A stretch of DNA of 64,000 nucleotides from Nepenthes gracilis (taxonomy: Eukaryota > Streptophyta > Magnoliopsida > Caryophyllales > Nepenthaceae): contig BSYO01000003.1 in NCBI GenBank assembly GCA_033239525.1, positions 1,234,001 through 1,298,000 on the forward strand. Direction: 5' to 3'. Under the pieces are notes generated by a model. That model made no database searches, was not told the DNA's origin, and saw only the letters and a program-made list of their open reading frames with translations. This document shows positions 22,963 through 35,435 of this stretch, one piece after another. The translations under genes were made by a program, and so were the position numbers. The stretch's first letter is position 1. Every line of letters begins with the position of its first letter.

Positions 22963-25330
22963 ATTAATAATAATATTGGGTGGCAACCTTGGTGGGTGGT
23001 TGATACCGGAAGGTGCATAAACAATGATTACTGCAAGGTTGATAGGCTCTAGGGGTGTTTAAAAACAAATATTAGGGATCGATTTAGTTAAAATATAAAA
23101 TGATTAATTCTGTATGTATGATAACTTGTATAAAAAAAAAGTTAATATTCTCTAAACAAAGGATTATTTAGTTATTTTATATATTTTTATGATGATTAAA
23201 AATTTTATTTAATTTCAAGTTGTGATATTTTTTTTATTAGAAATATATCACATATGATAAGATATATAATTATTAATTTATTAAATAAATTAAATAAATA
23301 TGATCCTATTAATTTATAAAAAAAATATTTTTTTTAAAGACACACTTATTTATATTGTATCTTTTTATAAAAATAATATATTTATTTTTAATAGATATGT
23401 TTCTTTAAAATATACCTTTTAGCTAAATTTTAAATTAAAATATTTATCTCATTTCAGTATTTTCCATCTTTTAGCTAAACTTTGACAGCTTACTATTATT
23501 CATAAGCAATTTGGGCCGCTATTTGTTAATTTTATTATTATTTAATAGTTGTTTTTATTGATTTTAAATTACTTTAATAGTAATAATGAGATGTCTTTTC
23601 ATTTAGTTATTATCTTACTTTAGCCCATTAATTGATGTAGCAGTGTTTTCTTTTCTTTTCTTTTTTCTGATTTGATGTCTAACTTTTAGCGTCTTCCTCC
23701 GTGGCAAGAGCATTCATCCAAAAATTAAACTAAATTGACAGAATAGAAAAAGTATAATAAATTCAAACATGCTAATGTTTAGATGGGAATAGTTACTCGG
23801 ACCAGTAACGGGTAAAAGTAACATAAATATAAATATATTGCTCGTAATATACAATTATTACCATTACCAAATCTTCTCATAAGAAGAGCCCCATAGTGAT
23901 GTTATTTTGGGTCATTTGAATGTAAATAAAACGGACTTATTCTCGACGGAATAATTTTATCTTAGCTTAGCACGGGATGTTGCTCACCTGTGCTCAATTG
24001 GGCCGAGCAGCACCACGTTGCTTTAGACACAGCTATAAGATAAGAAATTAAAAAAATAAATAAATAATAAAATTATATAAAATATTTTTAAAAATATATT
24101 ATATTTTATTTATTTTATTAAATATTTTTAATATTGTAAATTATAAAAGTTAAAAAAAATACATCTATAAATTCATTTATTTTAAAACTTCACTTATATC
24201 TTCACATATATCACTGCTATCATTCCCGGGGTCATTTTTCATATTGAAACTCAAAATAATCAGATTTCTAATATAAATTTTTACATCTAATCAATCATTA
24301 TAAAAGATATATATTTTTATTATCTTTGATATCATTCTACTTTTTTGTCAATTAATTGACCTTTAACACTGAATGTTGATTTTAATTATATAGTATTTAT
24401 TGGTAGGGTTAAGAGATCTGGTACTATTAATACGAGTATAAAAAATGTATGCATGTTAGCTTTTCGTTATTCCAAAATCTTTAATTTTGATCTGCTGCTT
24501 GTAAAGTGAGAAATATAATTGAATTATAAGTAGTGAAAAATATAAGCCGGAGTTATATTTTTACTAATATACTGTATTTTATTTTGAGTTTGTACTAAAA
24601 AAGCAAATCTCATCTATCTAAAGGTCATAGACGACCTTTGCTGTTGCTGCATATTTTTACAACTAGACAGGACAATTTTCGTGAGATGCAAGCCCTAAAA
24701 TTTATTTTAATGATATTAAATTTAAGTAAATTGATAAGTTATCGATGTAACCTACGGGTTCAAGTTAAAAAAAAATTTTAAGTTGGATCTAAGTAGTTCT
24801 GATTCGAGTGATGTTCGATGTATGCTTGATCCACACATAATTATATTTTGGATTGAATCGTCATGCCTGAGGCACAACTGTTGGGGGCTCATGTGTAGTC
24901 TTAAAGAACTCTATGTATATGATTTGGGATTGACCGATGCATGTATGCTAATATATTATATAAGTACATTTTGATACAATTTTAGTCATTTTCTTGTGAG
25001 TATTGGCAGAAGAGAGACAAAGACAAATGGAAAAGAGATAGATGAAGATAGAGAAAGAATAAGAAAGTGAATCCAAGTTAATTTCAGGATAATTCAATCT
25101 ACAATTTAGATTATTAAACCTATGATAAGTTCATCTAATGGGAAGTATCAATAATAAAAATTTATTTTAATGATGTAAAATTTAAATAAATTTTAAAATT
25201 TTATGATTAATTGTGAATTCTGATAAAAATTAAGTATTATAAAAAATTGAGTTAGCCTTGAGTGACGCCTGACGTATATTTGATTTATGTATGAGTACAT
25301 TTTAGATATAATAGTCATGACTAAAGTGAG

Positions 25331-25520
25331 CTCATATGGCGCTCGTACGTATTTAGGTCAAAGTATCAGCACTCAATGTACATTTATTTAAACACTCTTA
25401 CAAAGTACAGATTTTTTGAAGGACACTCATACGACCCTTGTGCATGTTTAGGCCAAAATGTCGGCAGTCAATGCACGCCTGTGTAAGCACTCTTGCAAAG
25501 TATAGAATTTTCCTCCACCC
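25331..25520. repeat. 95-bp tandem duplication (also present in unit 3)
   Basis: Units start at CTCATATGG (25331) and CTCATACGA (25426) and share the TTTAGG.CAAA.T.TC.GCA.TCAATG pattern. The equivalent pair is at about 33211-33395, so the duplication predates the unit duplication. Confidence 0.7.
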
Positions 25521-26190
25521 ATAAATTGTGCTTGACTGTTGTATGTGTACTATTTTGTTATAAGTAGGTATTCTGGTATATTTTAACTTTTTTTCTATTG
25601 AGTTTTGAGAGAAAAGAAGGAAAGAGAATGGGAAAAGATAAATAGAATAGAGAGAAGGAAGGAGATTGTGAATTTAAAGAGAATTTAATCTAATTTTAGG
25701 TAAATCCAAGTAAGGCAAGTGTATTTAAAATTTTTTTCCTTTGTTGCTGATATTTTTTAAAATTTATGAGTATTTTTTGTTCAAATACTCATACATATAA
25801 TATTTTTATCCTCAATCTGATTTTATTTTATATGCATATCAATTTACTTTCATTTCATGAAATTTTAGAAAGGTTATATTTTAAATTCATATAAAATATA
25901 TTTAAATTCATATCTATGTTCCTGCATGTCATCAACATCAACACATTTGTCCCGGCATGTTCTTTATTTGTATGAAATTTAATTACTTTGACTTTGATGA
26001 GTAATTACTTTCTCTAACTTGAAAAAATGTATATTTATTTGTGTTTCATTCAATTTTTTTAGTTTTGACTAAATAAGAATTATTGTAAAGAATTAATAAA
26101 ATATATTTTAATATATTATTTATAAATTAAAAGTAAATTGAGTTTTTACAAGTTAGAAAGTAACATTTGACCCTAATTATAGAAAATAAT

Positions 26191-27360
26191 TGTAGAGTCC
26201 CACATTGGATTGGACGGGAAACGGGCGTGTTTTATAAGCCATGGATACCCTTTCCATGTAGACGCATCCTGGGAGTCTATGGAGGGTTCGCAAGGAGAAA
26301 ACCTTGAGACCAGTGTATGGCTAGAGATGTCGAAAAGTTCTCCCAGGCCAATGAGGATAATATCTTGCCATGCTGTGCCGCCGCTGCGCCACTCTGGGAA
26401 ATGCGTTTTAGGGGCGGTGGACTCCGTCTGTCAGAAATAAAACCGTGCAAGCCACGTATTGGCTTGAGACGCCATGAAATTCTCCCGACTCAAAGTGGAC
26501 AATATCTACATGCGGGTGACCCGGGGATGTTACAAATGGTATTAGAGCCGGGGCCCGGTTTGATGTGCCAGCGTGGACACTGGGCTCCCAAGGGGGTGGA
26601 CTGTAGAGTCCCACATTGGATTGAAAAAAAAACGAAGCGTGCTTTATAAGCCGTGGATACCCTTCCCATGTAGACGCGTCCTGGGAGCCCGTGGAGGGTT
26701 CGCCAGAAGAAAAACCTTGAGGCTTGTGTATGGCTGGAGACGCTGAAAAGTTCTCCCAGATCAAAAAGGACAATATCTCACCACGTTGTGCCGTCGTTAT
26801 GCCACTCTGGGAGACACATTTCGAGGGCAGTGGACTCCGTCTGTCAAGAACAAAACCGTGCACGCTGCGTGTTGGCTTGAGATGCCATGAAGTTCTCCCT
26901 GCCCAAAACGGATAATATCTACATGCGGATGACCCGGGGATATTACAAATGGTATCAGAGCCTAGGCCCGATTCGGTATACCAGTGCGAACGTTAGGCTC
27001 CCAAGAGGGATGGACTGTAAAGTCCCACATTGGATTGAAGAGGGGAACGAAGCGTGCTGAATAAGCGGTGGATACCCTTCCCATGTATACACGTCCTGGG
27101 AGCCTATAGGGAGTTCGCCAGGAGAAAACCTTGAGGCCTGTGTATGGCTAGAGACGCCGAGAAATTCTCCCAGGCTAAAGAGGACAATATTTTCCCAGGC
27201 TGTGCCACCGTTGCGCCACTCTAGGAGACACGTTTTGGAGGCGGTAGACTCCATCTGTCAAGAACAAAATCGTACAGGCCGCGTGTTCGCTTGAGATGCC
27301 GTGAAGTTCCCCGGCCCAAAGCGGACAATATCTACATGTGGGTGACCCGGGGACGTTACA
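26191..27360 (+). mobile_element. TRIM (miniature LTR retrotransposon) array: three LTRs, two internal regions
   Basis: LTR 1 is 26191-26534, LTR 2 is 26602-26947 and LTR 3 is 27016-27360 (344-346 bp). Each starts TGTA(G/A)AGTCCCACATTGG and ends (A/G)(T/C)(G/A)TTACA. Between them lie 67-68-bp internal regions that begin AATGGTAT(T/C)AGAGCC (tRNA-Met-type primer site) and end with a purine-rich AAGGGGGTGGA or AAGAGGGATGGA. No protein is encoded. ATAAT (26186-26190) and GTAAT (27361-27365) are a probable target duplication with one change. Unit 3 has the uninterrupted site near 34130-34140. Short ORFs here are not real genes. Confidence 0.9.
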
Positions 27361-27439
27361 GTAATATATAGTTAGTTTACCTAGTGGTTAGCGTATGTAA
27401 TATATAATTATTACCATTACCAAATCTTCCCATCATGAT

Positions 27440-27745
27440 GCACTAATCTCAAATGGATGGTCAATCAAAATGGACGATTCAAATTTTAGAGGACATATTA
27501 AGAGTATCAGTTTTAGAAATGAAAGAAAATTGCAACGACTATTTACCACTATCCGAGTTTGCTACCATAATTGTTATCAAGCAAACATTGATGTGGCGTA
27601 TTTTGAAGTATTTTATGAAAAAAATATCATTCTTCAATTCATTAGGAAAAGAATAGAGATAGGAGACTTTTGGACACAAAGTAAGTGGGTTAGAATAGAA
27701 GTGTTTGATCTTAACTACAAAAATATATATATATTTAATTGATTC
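27440..27745 (+). pseudogene. Ty3/gypsy integrase fossil, unit 2 copy
   Basis: In the plus frames this reads MDGQSKWTIQILEDILR and DYLPLSEFA and, after a frame change, YHNCYQANIDVAYFEVFYEK. These match the standard gypsy integrase run TDGQSERTIQTLEDMLR, LPL.EFAYNNSYH, GMAPFEALYGR. About 300 bp remain, with no LTR next to it. Confidence 0.75.
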
Positions 27746-28639
27746 GTCTACGGGTCCTTAATTGTGGCATTTTGTTTTTAATTATATGAAAAAAATTATA
27801 ATTTAAATTTTGATATTTAATTTTTATTGGTAAGATTATCATCGATATTTAGTCTTTGTATGTTTGAAAAAATTTTGCATTTTGTAGGTTTTTATACATT
27901 TAAACAATTTTTGTAAGTTATATGTTCATATTTTAGTATGCAAATTTTTTGCATCTTTTATTTTAACTTCAATATTATCAATATTTCAATATTTAATCAT
28001 AAATACCATCATTTGTACATTCGTTCACTATATCCTATTACCATAACATGATAATATTATTACAAGTTTTATAGATAATACTATTAGTGCTTTAAAATTG
28101 CAAATGTTTCATTATTAACTGTCATATTTTTAATAATTATATATTTTTACGGCTGATTTTTTTGATTGATAAGATTTGATTTCTAAATAAACTAAGTCAT
28201 AGGGGGTTTTCTTCTTAACTTTTTATATTTTAGAAGGAGGTTTTTCAGTGAATACTAGCACACTTATTTTACTGGCTTTACTAGTTTTTTAATTTTATAT
28301 TAAAAGTAGTAAGTTAAATGATGAAAAATGTAGTATACTTGTGTGAATATCCCAAAGATGAAAATTTTAGTATACTTTGTCACATATGGCGATGTATTAA
28401 TTTAATTTATGTTTGGTTCTAATTTTCATCATCCCTCTGAAATGCCCAAGCATTCAGCAAGAAGACAAACATAATTTATAGCAATCAACAAAGTCTATTT
28501 AATATTGAGCTTGCACACATTACTAAAAAAAATGACTTGAGGATGTTATAAGTTCATATAGCAGAAGCATACACTAGGTAATATAGGGTGGCAGGATACA
28601 AATATTTAATATAACAAAGTCAATAATTTAAAAGTTTCA
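27746..28639. other. AT-rich downstream flank of CYP-C
   Basis: No gene is visible. It aligns with 34480-35430 and, in part, with 10060-10480 and 16390-16637. Confidence 0.6.
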
Positions 28640-28826
28640 CACGCTCAATGTCTTTTTAAAATAAAGTGTCCACAATTGGCCGTGTTTTTACAAATAGTCT
28701 TCAATGATTTAACTCTAATCATATCTACTTTTTCTTCACTAACCCTTTCCCACTCAAAGTATTGAATTAGTGAGGCAACAACTAATCGGATTGCATGACT
28801 AACTAATGCTTCCTCAAGGCAAGCCT
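28640..28826 (-). pseudogene. CYP81-type P450, copy C, 3' stub
   Basis: The minus strand gives CLEEALVSHAIRLVVASLIQYFEWERVSEEKVDM and then a degraded C terminus, matching CYP-B from the haem-cysteine loop onward. The haem-loop CPGE has become CLEE. The homology ends abruptly at 28826, just before the Cys, where AT-rich sequence begins. Everything upstream of the haem loop is missing. Confidence 0.85.
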
Positions 28827-29078
28827 ATAATATTTTAAATTTTTATTTAGATTATTTTAATATTTATTGTGATTTTGGGTATTTTAGATATGATAAAAAT
28901 AAATTAAAATATTATAATTTTTGGTATTTTGAATATGGTAAAAATAAATTAAAATATTATAAAATTTTATCAAACGATCAAAATTTCGGAGTGGTGCCGG
29001 AATATACCCATGCTGTTGTTCGAATACCGTATTAGATTTTAGAATTAAAATCGAATTAGATTTTAGAATAAAAAAAAA

Positions 29079-29113
<35 letters not shown>

Positions 29114-31793
29114 GAAAGAGAAAAGAAAGTTGGGGTATCAGGGAGAGATAGGGGGTTAGGGTTTTGTGCAGAGGAAAAAGGCGGAGGAGGAGGAGAAGGG
29201 AGAGGATGAGAGAGGAGAAGGGGTCAGCGGTGATGGCAGCGCGCTGGCGGTCGTTGGCGACTCGCGGTGGTCGCTGGGTGACGAGGCGGCGGCGCGGTGC
29301 GTGAAGTCGCGCGAGGAGACTGGGAGAGGGACGGCAGCGCAACTGCGCCGGCGCCGGCGGGGTCATGCCTGGGAGGCTGGAGAAGGCCATGTGATGCGGC
29401 GCGGTGGTGGAGCGCTCTGCCAGCTGTTGGTCCCCTGTGCGTATGAAAAACCAAAGAAAAGCAAGGGTAAGAGGGGAGATGGGTGGGCGATGGATCGAGA
29501 GGGATTCCCATGAAGTGGCCCAAGTGCACAAATTACTGTTGGATCCAAAGTGACTTAAGTGTCGTCATTTTCTATATTTTTGAATAAGAAAATATTTTTT
29601 TAATGTTAAAATATTAACATGTTAATATCATATAAAGACCAAGAACGAAACTATTATTGTGTTTTTAATTGTTTTTTAAAATATTAGAATTAGAGCCCTC
29701 AGATCATGAATCAACGGTCAAAAGTAATTACTTTTGTGCAGGAGCTCCCCTCATTTCCGTGGGTGATTGGGAGGGAACATTATTGAATTAAAATTTGAAA
29801 ATAAAAAAATATTAAAAATAGTTATATATATATATATTAAATTTTTTATAATATCAATATACATTAAATGCTAAATCTAATATTTAAAAAAACCCCAAAT
29901 GAGTTCATTCTGCACAATTTTATAATTGTAATTGGTTCCACAAGTTTAGTATAATTTCTACGTTTATATAACCGGTCCAAATTTCTTATTTTTTAGAAAA
30001 TTCTACTCTTAAGTACATAATTCATTCATTCCCACTTTGTTAGAGAACGTTTCATATTTATATTCATATTCGTATTCGTATTCGTAATTCCTTATTCCAA
30101 AGAACAGTTCATAGGACATTCATTTAATTACAGAATTTTCTTCATCATCAGATTTTCTTTTTCCGTAAACAAGTTTTCATATTTCCTCATAAGCTTGGGT
30201 CCTCAAGCAATTATAGTTTATGTATAATTCTTGTTTGGAGCTTAACATTTTGATATAGATTTTCATATATTTTTGTGAACTTAAATCCTCACATGTTCTT
30301 GATTCCATAAATAATTTTCTTCGAAATTTAGAAAATTTAGGATTTCCTTTTAATATTATGACAGACAAAATTTATAAAACTTTTGATCAATAATTCATAA
30401 TAAATGGTTCATAACATGATTTTCAAAACATTTCAAATTAATATATTCATGATATGTGCATAATTTATCATAAAATTTGGAATATATAGAAAATTATTAC
30501 CGCTATGAGGCGAACGTAACTTTAGAGCGTCCGTACATCAAATACCTTCTCAAAAGCATGCCACATAATTTTGAAGTTAAATTATGCATAAATTATGGTT
30601 AATCCGGATAAAGCCCAAAGGAAGCGTGACTTAGGGTTCCTATGAGTATAAAATCCTACAAAACTATAAATTCAGGTACCCAATTGATAAATTAACATAT
30701 CCATGGTGCGGGTAATAATATCTTAAAGTCAATTTATACATAAATCTCAATTTAATCGGTGAGCTCCTCCAGGGGCACGGGTTTTGGGTTCCGTATCTAA
30801 AAATGGGTCAAAACTACTAAATTGGGTATAGAATTCACATATTTGCTTACCCAAGTCATGGGTAACAATCACTTAAGGCCAAATCATGTATAAAATCTAA
30901 AATAAATGGTGAAATGGGTCCGGGCGTGGCTTTGGGTCTCCTCGAATAAAATTCCACATAAAACCACAATTTTGAATAGCCAATCGATAAAATAACATGC
31001 TCAAGTTATGAGTAATCATATTCTACACCCAAATTGAGCAAAAACCCTGAAAATTCATGCGTAAAAGGTCTCAGGTATGAGGTTAGGATTTCGGTGTTCA
31101 AAAACCAACTAAATCTACAAATTTGGGTACAAAATTTACATATATGCATACTTGAGTTTTAAGAACTATAAAATACAAATTTAACCGGATATCGGAACGA
31201 GAATACCCCCCAAAAAAGATAAATGTGTAAGAAAATGAAAGAGGACAGTATGAATGCACTTGTATCAGCCAGATTTATCACTTCTCTAATTATCTCGAGC
31301 TTGGAATCGAACCCCTGAACCTTGGATTCTCCCTTTTCTCTCTTCTCCCTCCCTCTCTCTTCCCATGTGTGAAGGCCAAAATCTGGCCGAATCAAAATCA
31401 TCGTGGGTTTAAATACCTCGGCCCGGTGCCTAGCGGGCCCCATACCCCTGGAATCAACGCCCGCCCCAAGTGCTGGCTCCTAGGAAGCGGGGCCTGTCGC
31501 GACACTCGAGCACCTGGCAAGCGGCTTCTCGACTCCACCTCCGAAACACATTATCCTGTATATCATAAGCCTAATTTTGATTATATTAATTTAATACATC
31601 ACGGTTATTATAAATCGTAACTCAAATCCTATTTACGAATTAATATTTTGAGATCATAACGTCAGTTCCAAAATCCACAAATTTTGGGTCTTCAGGCATT
31701 TCAATCTAACTTCTCATATGTCCTTAGACCTCGATTCAATTATATTAATTTAATTACTTCTAATTACCGTATCGTGAAAGCTGGTGCCTTACA
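28827..31793. mobile_element. Non-coding LTR-retrotransposon-like insertion between P450 units, probably minus-strand
   Basis: It replaces the P450 body of unit 2. The right end reads TTACA, so on the minus strand it starts TGTAAGGCACC. A TATA-like GGTATTTAAACCC is at about 31413 on that strand, and a GC-rich leader at 29165-29530 precedes a (TAA)n run at 29072-29112. No gag or pol domain is visible. The left boundary lacks a clean LTR terminus, so the element is incomplete or rearranged. Confidence 0.45.
30561..31166. repeat. Diverged tandem repeat with 150-bp period
   Basis: The motif CCAAGT.ATGGGTAA recurs with its GGTAA at 30711, 30861, 31011 and (as AAGAA) 31161, exactly 150 bp apart. 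Around it GGGTAC.CAAT, ACATAT and a GGGTCCGGG.GTGGCTT-like stretch recur. About four units are detectable, each well diverged. Confidence 0.7.
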
Positions 31794-34214
31794 ATTGGAA
31801 GGTAAATATACCATACTTATTCTATACGAAATATTTTTATCTTAGCTTAGCACAGCATGTTGGGCAACTGTGCTGAGTCAGGTCCGGTCATACCACGTTG
31901 GTTTAGACACTACTATAAGGTAAATGATTAAAAAAAATACATAAAAAAGTAAAATATATAAAATATTTTAAAAAATATATATTATATTATTTATTTTATT
32001 GAATATCTTTAATATTATAATTTATAAAAGTTAAAAAATACATCTAAGAACTTACTTATTTTAAAACTTCACTTATATCTTTACATATATTGCTACTATT
32101 GTTCCCGAAGTCATCTCTTTTATTAAAACTCAAAATAATCAGATTTCTTATACGATTTTTTACGTCTAATTAATCATTATAAAAGATGTACATTTTTATT
32201 ATCTTTGGTATCATTTTACTTCTTTTTTGTCAATTAATTGACTCCCGATACTAAATGTTGATTTTAATTATATAGTATTTATTGATAGGGCTAAGAGATT
32301 TTATACTATTGATACGAGTACGAAACATTTATACTCGTTAATTTTGCATTATTCCAAAATCTTTAATTTTGATCAGCTGCTTGTGAAGTGGAAAATATGG
32401 TTAAATTATAAGTACTAAAAAATATAAGCCATAGTTATATTTTTACTAATCAACTGTATTTTATTTTTAGTATGTACCAAAAAAGCAAATCTCATCTACC
32501 TAAAAGTCTTAGACCACCATTGCTATTGCTGCATATTTTTACAGCTAGACTAGACACTTTTCGTGAGATGCAAACCCTGAAATTTATTTTAATGATATTA
32601 AATTTAAGTAAATTGATAAGTTATCGATATAACCTATGGGTTTGGTCAAAAAAAAATTTAATATTGGATCGAAGTGGTTATGGTTCGAGTGACGCTCAAC
32701 GTATACTTGATCCAAACATAAACATATTTTGGATTGAGTCGTCGTGCCTGAGGCACAACTGTTGGGGGCTCATGTATAGTCTTAAAAAAGTCTATGTACA
32801 TGATCCGAGATTAACCGATGCATGTACGCTAATATATTATATAAGTACAATTTGGATCGATTTTACTCATTTTCTTGTAAGCATTGATGGAAGAGAGACA
32901 AAGACCAGAGGAAACTAGATAGAAGAAAAGAGACAAAGAATGTGAAAGTGAATCAAAGTTAAATTCAGGATAATTCAATCTACATTTTGGTTTATTAAAG
33001 CTAAGATAAGTTCATCTAATGCGATGTACGAATAATAAAAATTTATTTCAATGATGCAAAATTTAAATAAATTCTAAAATTTTATGACTAATTATGAATT
33101 ATGATTAAAAGTAAGTATTATACCAAACTGAGTTAGACTTGAGTGACGCTTGACATGCGCCTAAAATATATATGAGTATGTTTTGGACAAAATAATCATA
33201 CCTAAAGTGAGCTCATACACTACTCATACGTGTTTAGGTTAAAATGTCAGCACTTAATGTATGCTTGTGTAAGCACCTTTGTAAAGTATAGATTTTTGAA
33301 GTGCGCTTATATAATATTCGTGTGTATTTAGGTCAGAATGTTGGCACTCAATATACACCTTTGTAAACACTCTTACAATGCACAGAATTTTCATCTACGT
33401 GTAAATTGTGCTTGACTATGGTATGTGTACTACTTTATTATAAATAGGTATTCTTGCCCATTTTAGTTTTTTTTTCTATTGAGTTTCAAGAGAAGAAATA
33501 AAGAGAATGGGAAAAGATAAAGAAGAATAGAGAAAAGGAAGGGGCCAGTGAATTTGAAGAGAATTTAATCTAATTTTTGGTAAATCCAAATAAGGAAAGT
33601 GTATTTAAGTCTTTTTATCCTTTGTTGTTGGTATTTTTTAAAATTTATTAGTATTTTTTAATCAAATTCTTATACATATAATATTTTTATTCTCTCTGTG
33701 ATTTTATTTTATATGCATATCAATTCATTTTTATTTCATAAAATTTTAAAAAACTCATATCTTAATTTCATAGAAAATATATTTAATTTTTAAAATTTTG
33801 GTATAAATATTTTTACATGTCACCAAATTTCATATCTATGTTCTTGCACGTCATCAACATCAATACATTTGTCCTGACATGTTATTTATTTGTATAAAAT
33901 TTAATGAAAATTTTTCTTTGACTTTAATGAGTAATTACTTTCTCTAACTTGAAAAAATGCATATTTATTTGTGTTTCATTTAGTATTTTTAGGTTTGACT
34001 AAATAATAATTATTGTAAAAAAATTAACAAAATATATTTAAATATATCTTAACATATTATTTACAAATCAAAGATATATTTAACTTTCATGGGTTAGAAA
34101 GTAGCAATTCACCATGATTATAAAGAATAATATACAGTAAGTTTATTGAAGGGTTGGCGTATGTAATATATAATTATTACAAATGCCAAATCTTCCCATC
34201 ATGATGCATTAATC

Positions 34215-34480
34215 TCAAACGAATGGTCAATCAAAGCAATCAATTTAAAATTTTAAGGACATACTTAGAGTTTTAGTTTTAGAAATGAAAGAAAATTGCA
34301 ACTACTATTTACCGCTATCCGAATTTGCTACAATAATTGTTATCAAGCAAACATTGATGTGGTTCTTTTGAAGTGCTTTGTGAAAGAAAATGTCCTTCTT
34401 CAATTCATCAAGAAGAAAACAGAGATAGGAAATTTTTGGAACTCAAAGTAAGTGGGTTAGAATAGAAGCGTTTGATCTTA
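34215..34480 (+). pseudogene. Ty3/gypsy integrase fossil, unit 3 copy
   Basis: This is the counterpart of 27440-27745, with further damage: the MDGQSKW start has become an ATGGTCAATC stretch out of frame. It still encodes YYLPLSEFA-like and CYQANIDV-like pieces. Its presence at the same place in both units dates the gypsy insertion before the duplication. Confidence 0.7.
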
Positions 34481-35435
34481 ACCATAGAAAAAAAATTTAA
34501 TTAATTCATTTACGGGTCTCAAATTGTGACATATGATCTTTGGTTATATGAAAATAATTATAATTTAAATTTTAATATTTGATTTTTATTGGTGAGATTA
34601 TCACTAGTTCCTGTACATTTGAAAAATTTTTGCATTTTGTAGGTCTTTATACGTTTAAACTATTTTTGCAAGTCCTGTGTTCATATATTTGTATGCGATT
34701 TTTCACATCTTTTATTTCAACTTCAATATTATCAATATATTGATATTTAATCATAAATATCATCATTTACACATTCGTTCACTATATCCTATTACCATTA
34801 CATGATAATATTATTACAAACTTTATAGATAATATTATTAGTGTCTGAAAATTTTAAGTTTTGAATTATTTAAAGTCATATTTTTAATAATTACATTTTC
34901 TATGGCTAATTTCTTTGATCGGTAAGGTTCGATTTTAAAATAAACTAAGTCATAGGGGGGTTTTCTTCTTAAATTTTTACATTTTAGAAGAAGGTTTTTC
35001 AGTGGATACTAGCACACCTATTTTACTGGCTTTACTAGTTTTTTTTAATTTTATATAAAAAGTAGTAAGTTAAATGATGAGAAATTTAGCATACTTGTGC
35101 AAATATCCCAAAGTTGAGAAACTTAGTACACTTTGTCTGACATGGTGATGTATTAATTTAATTTATGTTTGGTTCTAATTTTCATCATTTTTCTCAAATG
35201 CCGGAGCATTCACCATGAAGACAAACATAATTTATAGCAATCAACAAAGTCGATTTAATATTGAGCTTACATACATTATTAGAAAAATATAAACATATTT
35301 AGGCCACGAAAATGACTCGGGGACATTATAAGTTCCTATAGCAGAAGCATACACTAGGTAACATAGAGTGGCGGAACGCATATATTTAATATACCAAAGC
35401 CAATAATTACAAAGTTTCATACACTCAATGTTATT

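Larger units (their letters stand above)
16390..23830. repeat. P450 duplication unit 1 (CYP-A plus upstream flank)
   Basis: This block aligns with 35150-41108, including both P450 exons, the intron and several kilobases of AT-rich upstream flank. The last shared stretch is near AATAAATTCAAACA (about 23758 and 41050). Unit 1 alone has extra DNA at about 19421-20040, 20138-20588 and 22449-22962. Confidence 0.82.
23930..28826. repeat. P450 duplication unit 2 (downstream flank and CYP-C stub)
   Basis: This aligns with 31800-35600, starting near TTTTATCTTAGCTTAGCAC (about 23958 and 31838). The block continues through the gypsy integrase fossil to the 3' end of a P450, where it is cut off at 28826. 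The TRIM at 26191-27360 is private to this unit. Apart from the listed elements no gene is visible. Confidence 0.82.

Noticed and set aside
26210..26863. Open frames on both strands between 26210 and 26863
   Set aside because: They lie inside the TRIM LTRs, repeat with each LTR copy and have no protein family. They are non-coding repeat sequence.
27453..27742. Possible small host gene (MDGQSKWTIQ...)
   Set aside because: The motif order matches Ty3/gypsy integrase, and the paralogous copy is broken, so it is a retroelement fossil.
28884..29531. Pro/Ala/Arg-rich minus-strand frame of 215 codons
   Set aside because: Its codons run through a (TAA)n microsatellite and a GC-rich LTR-like leader, and no domain is recognisable.
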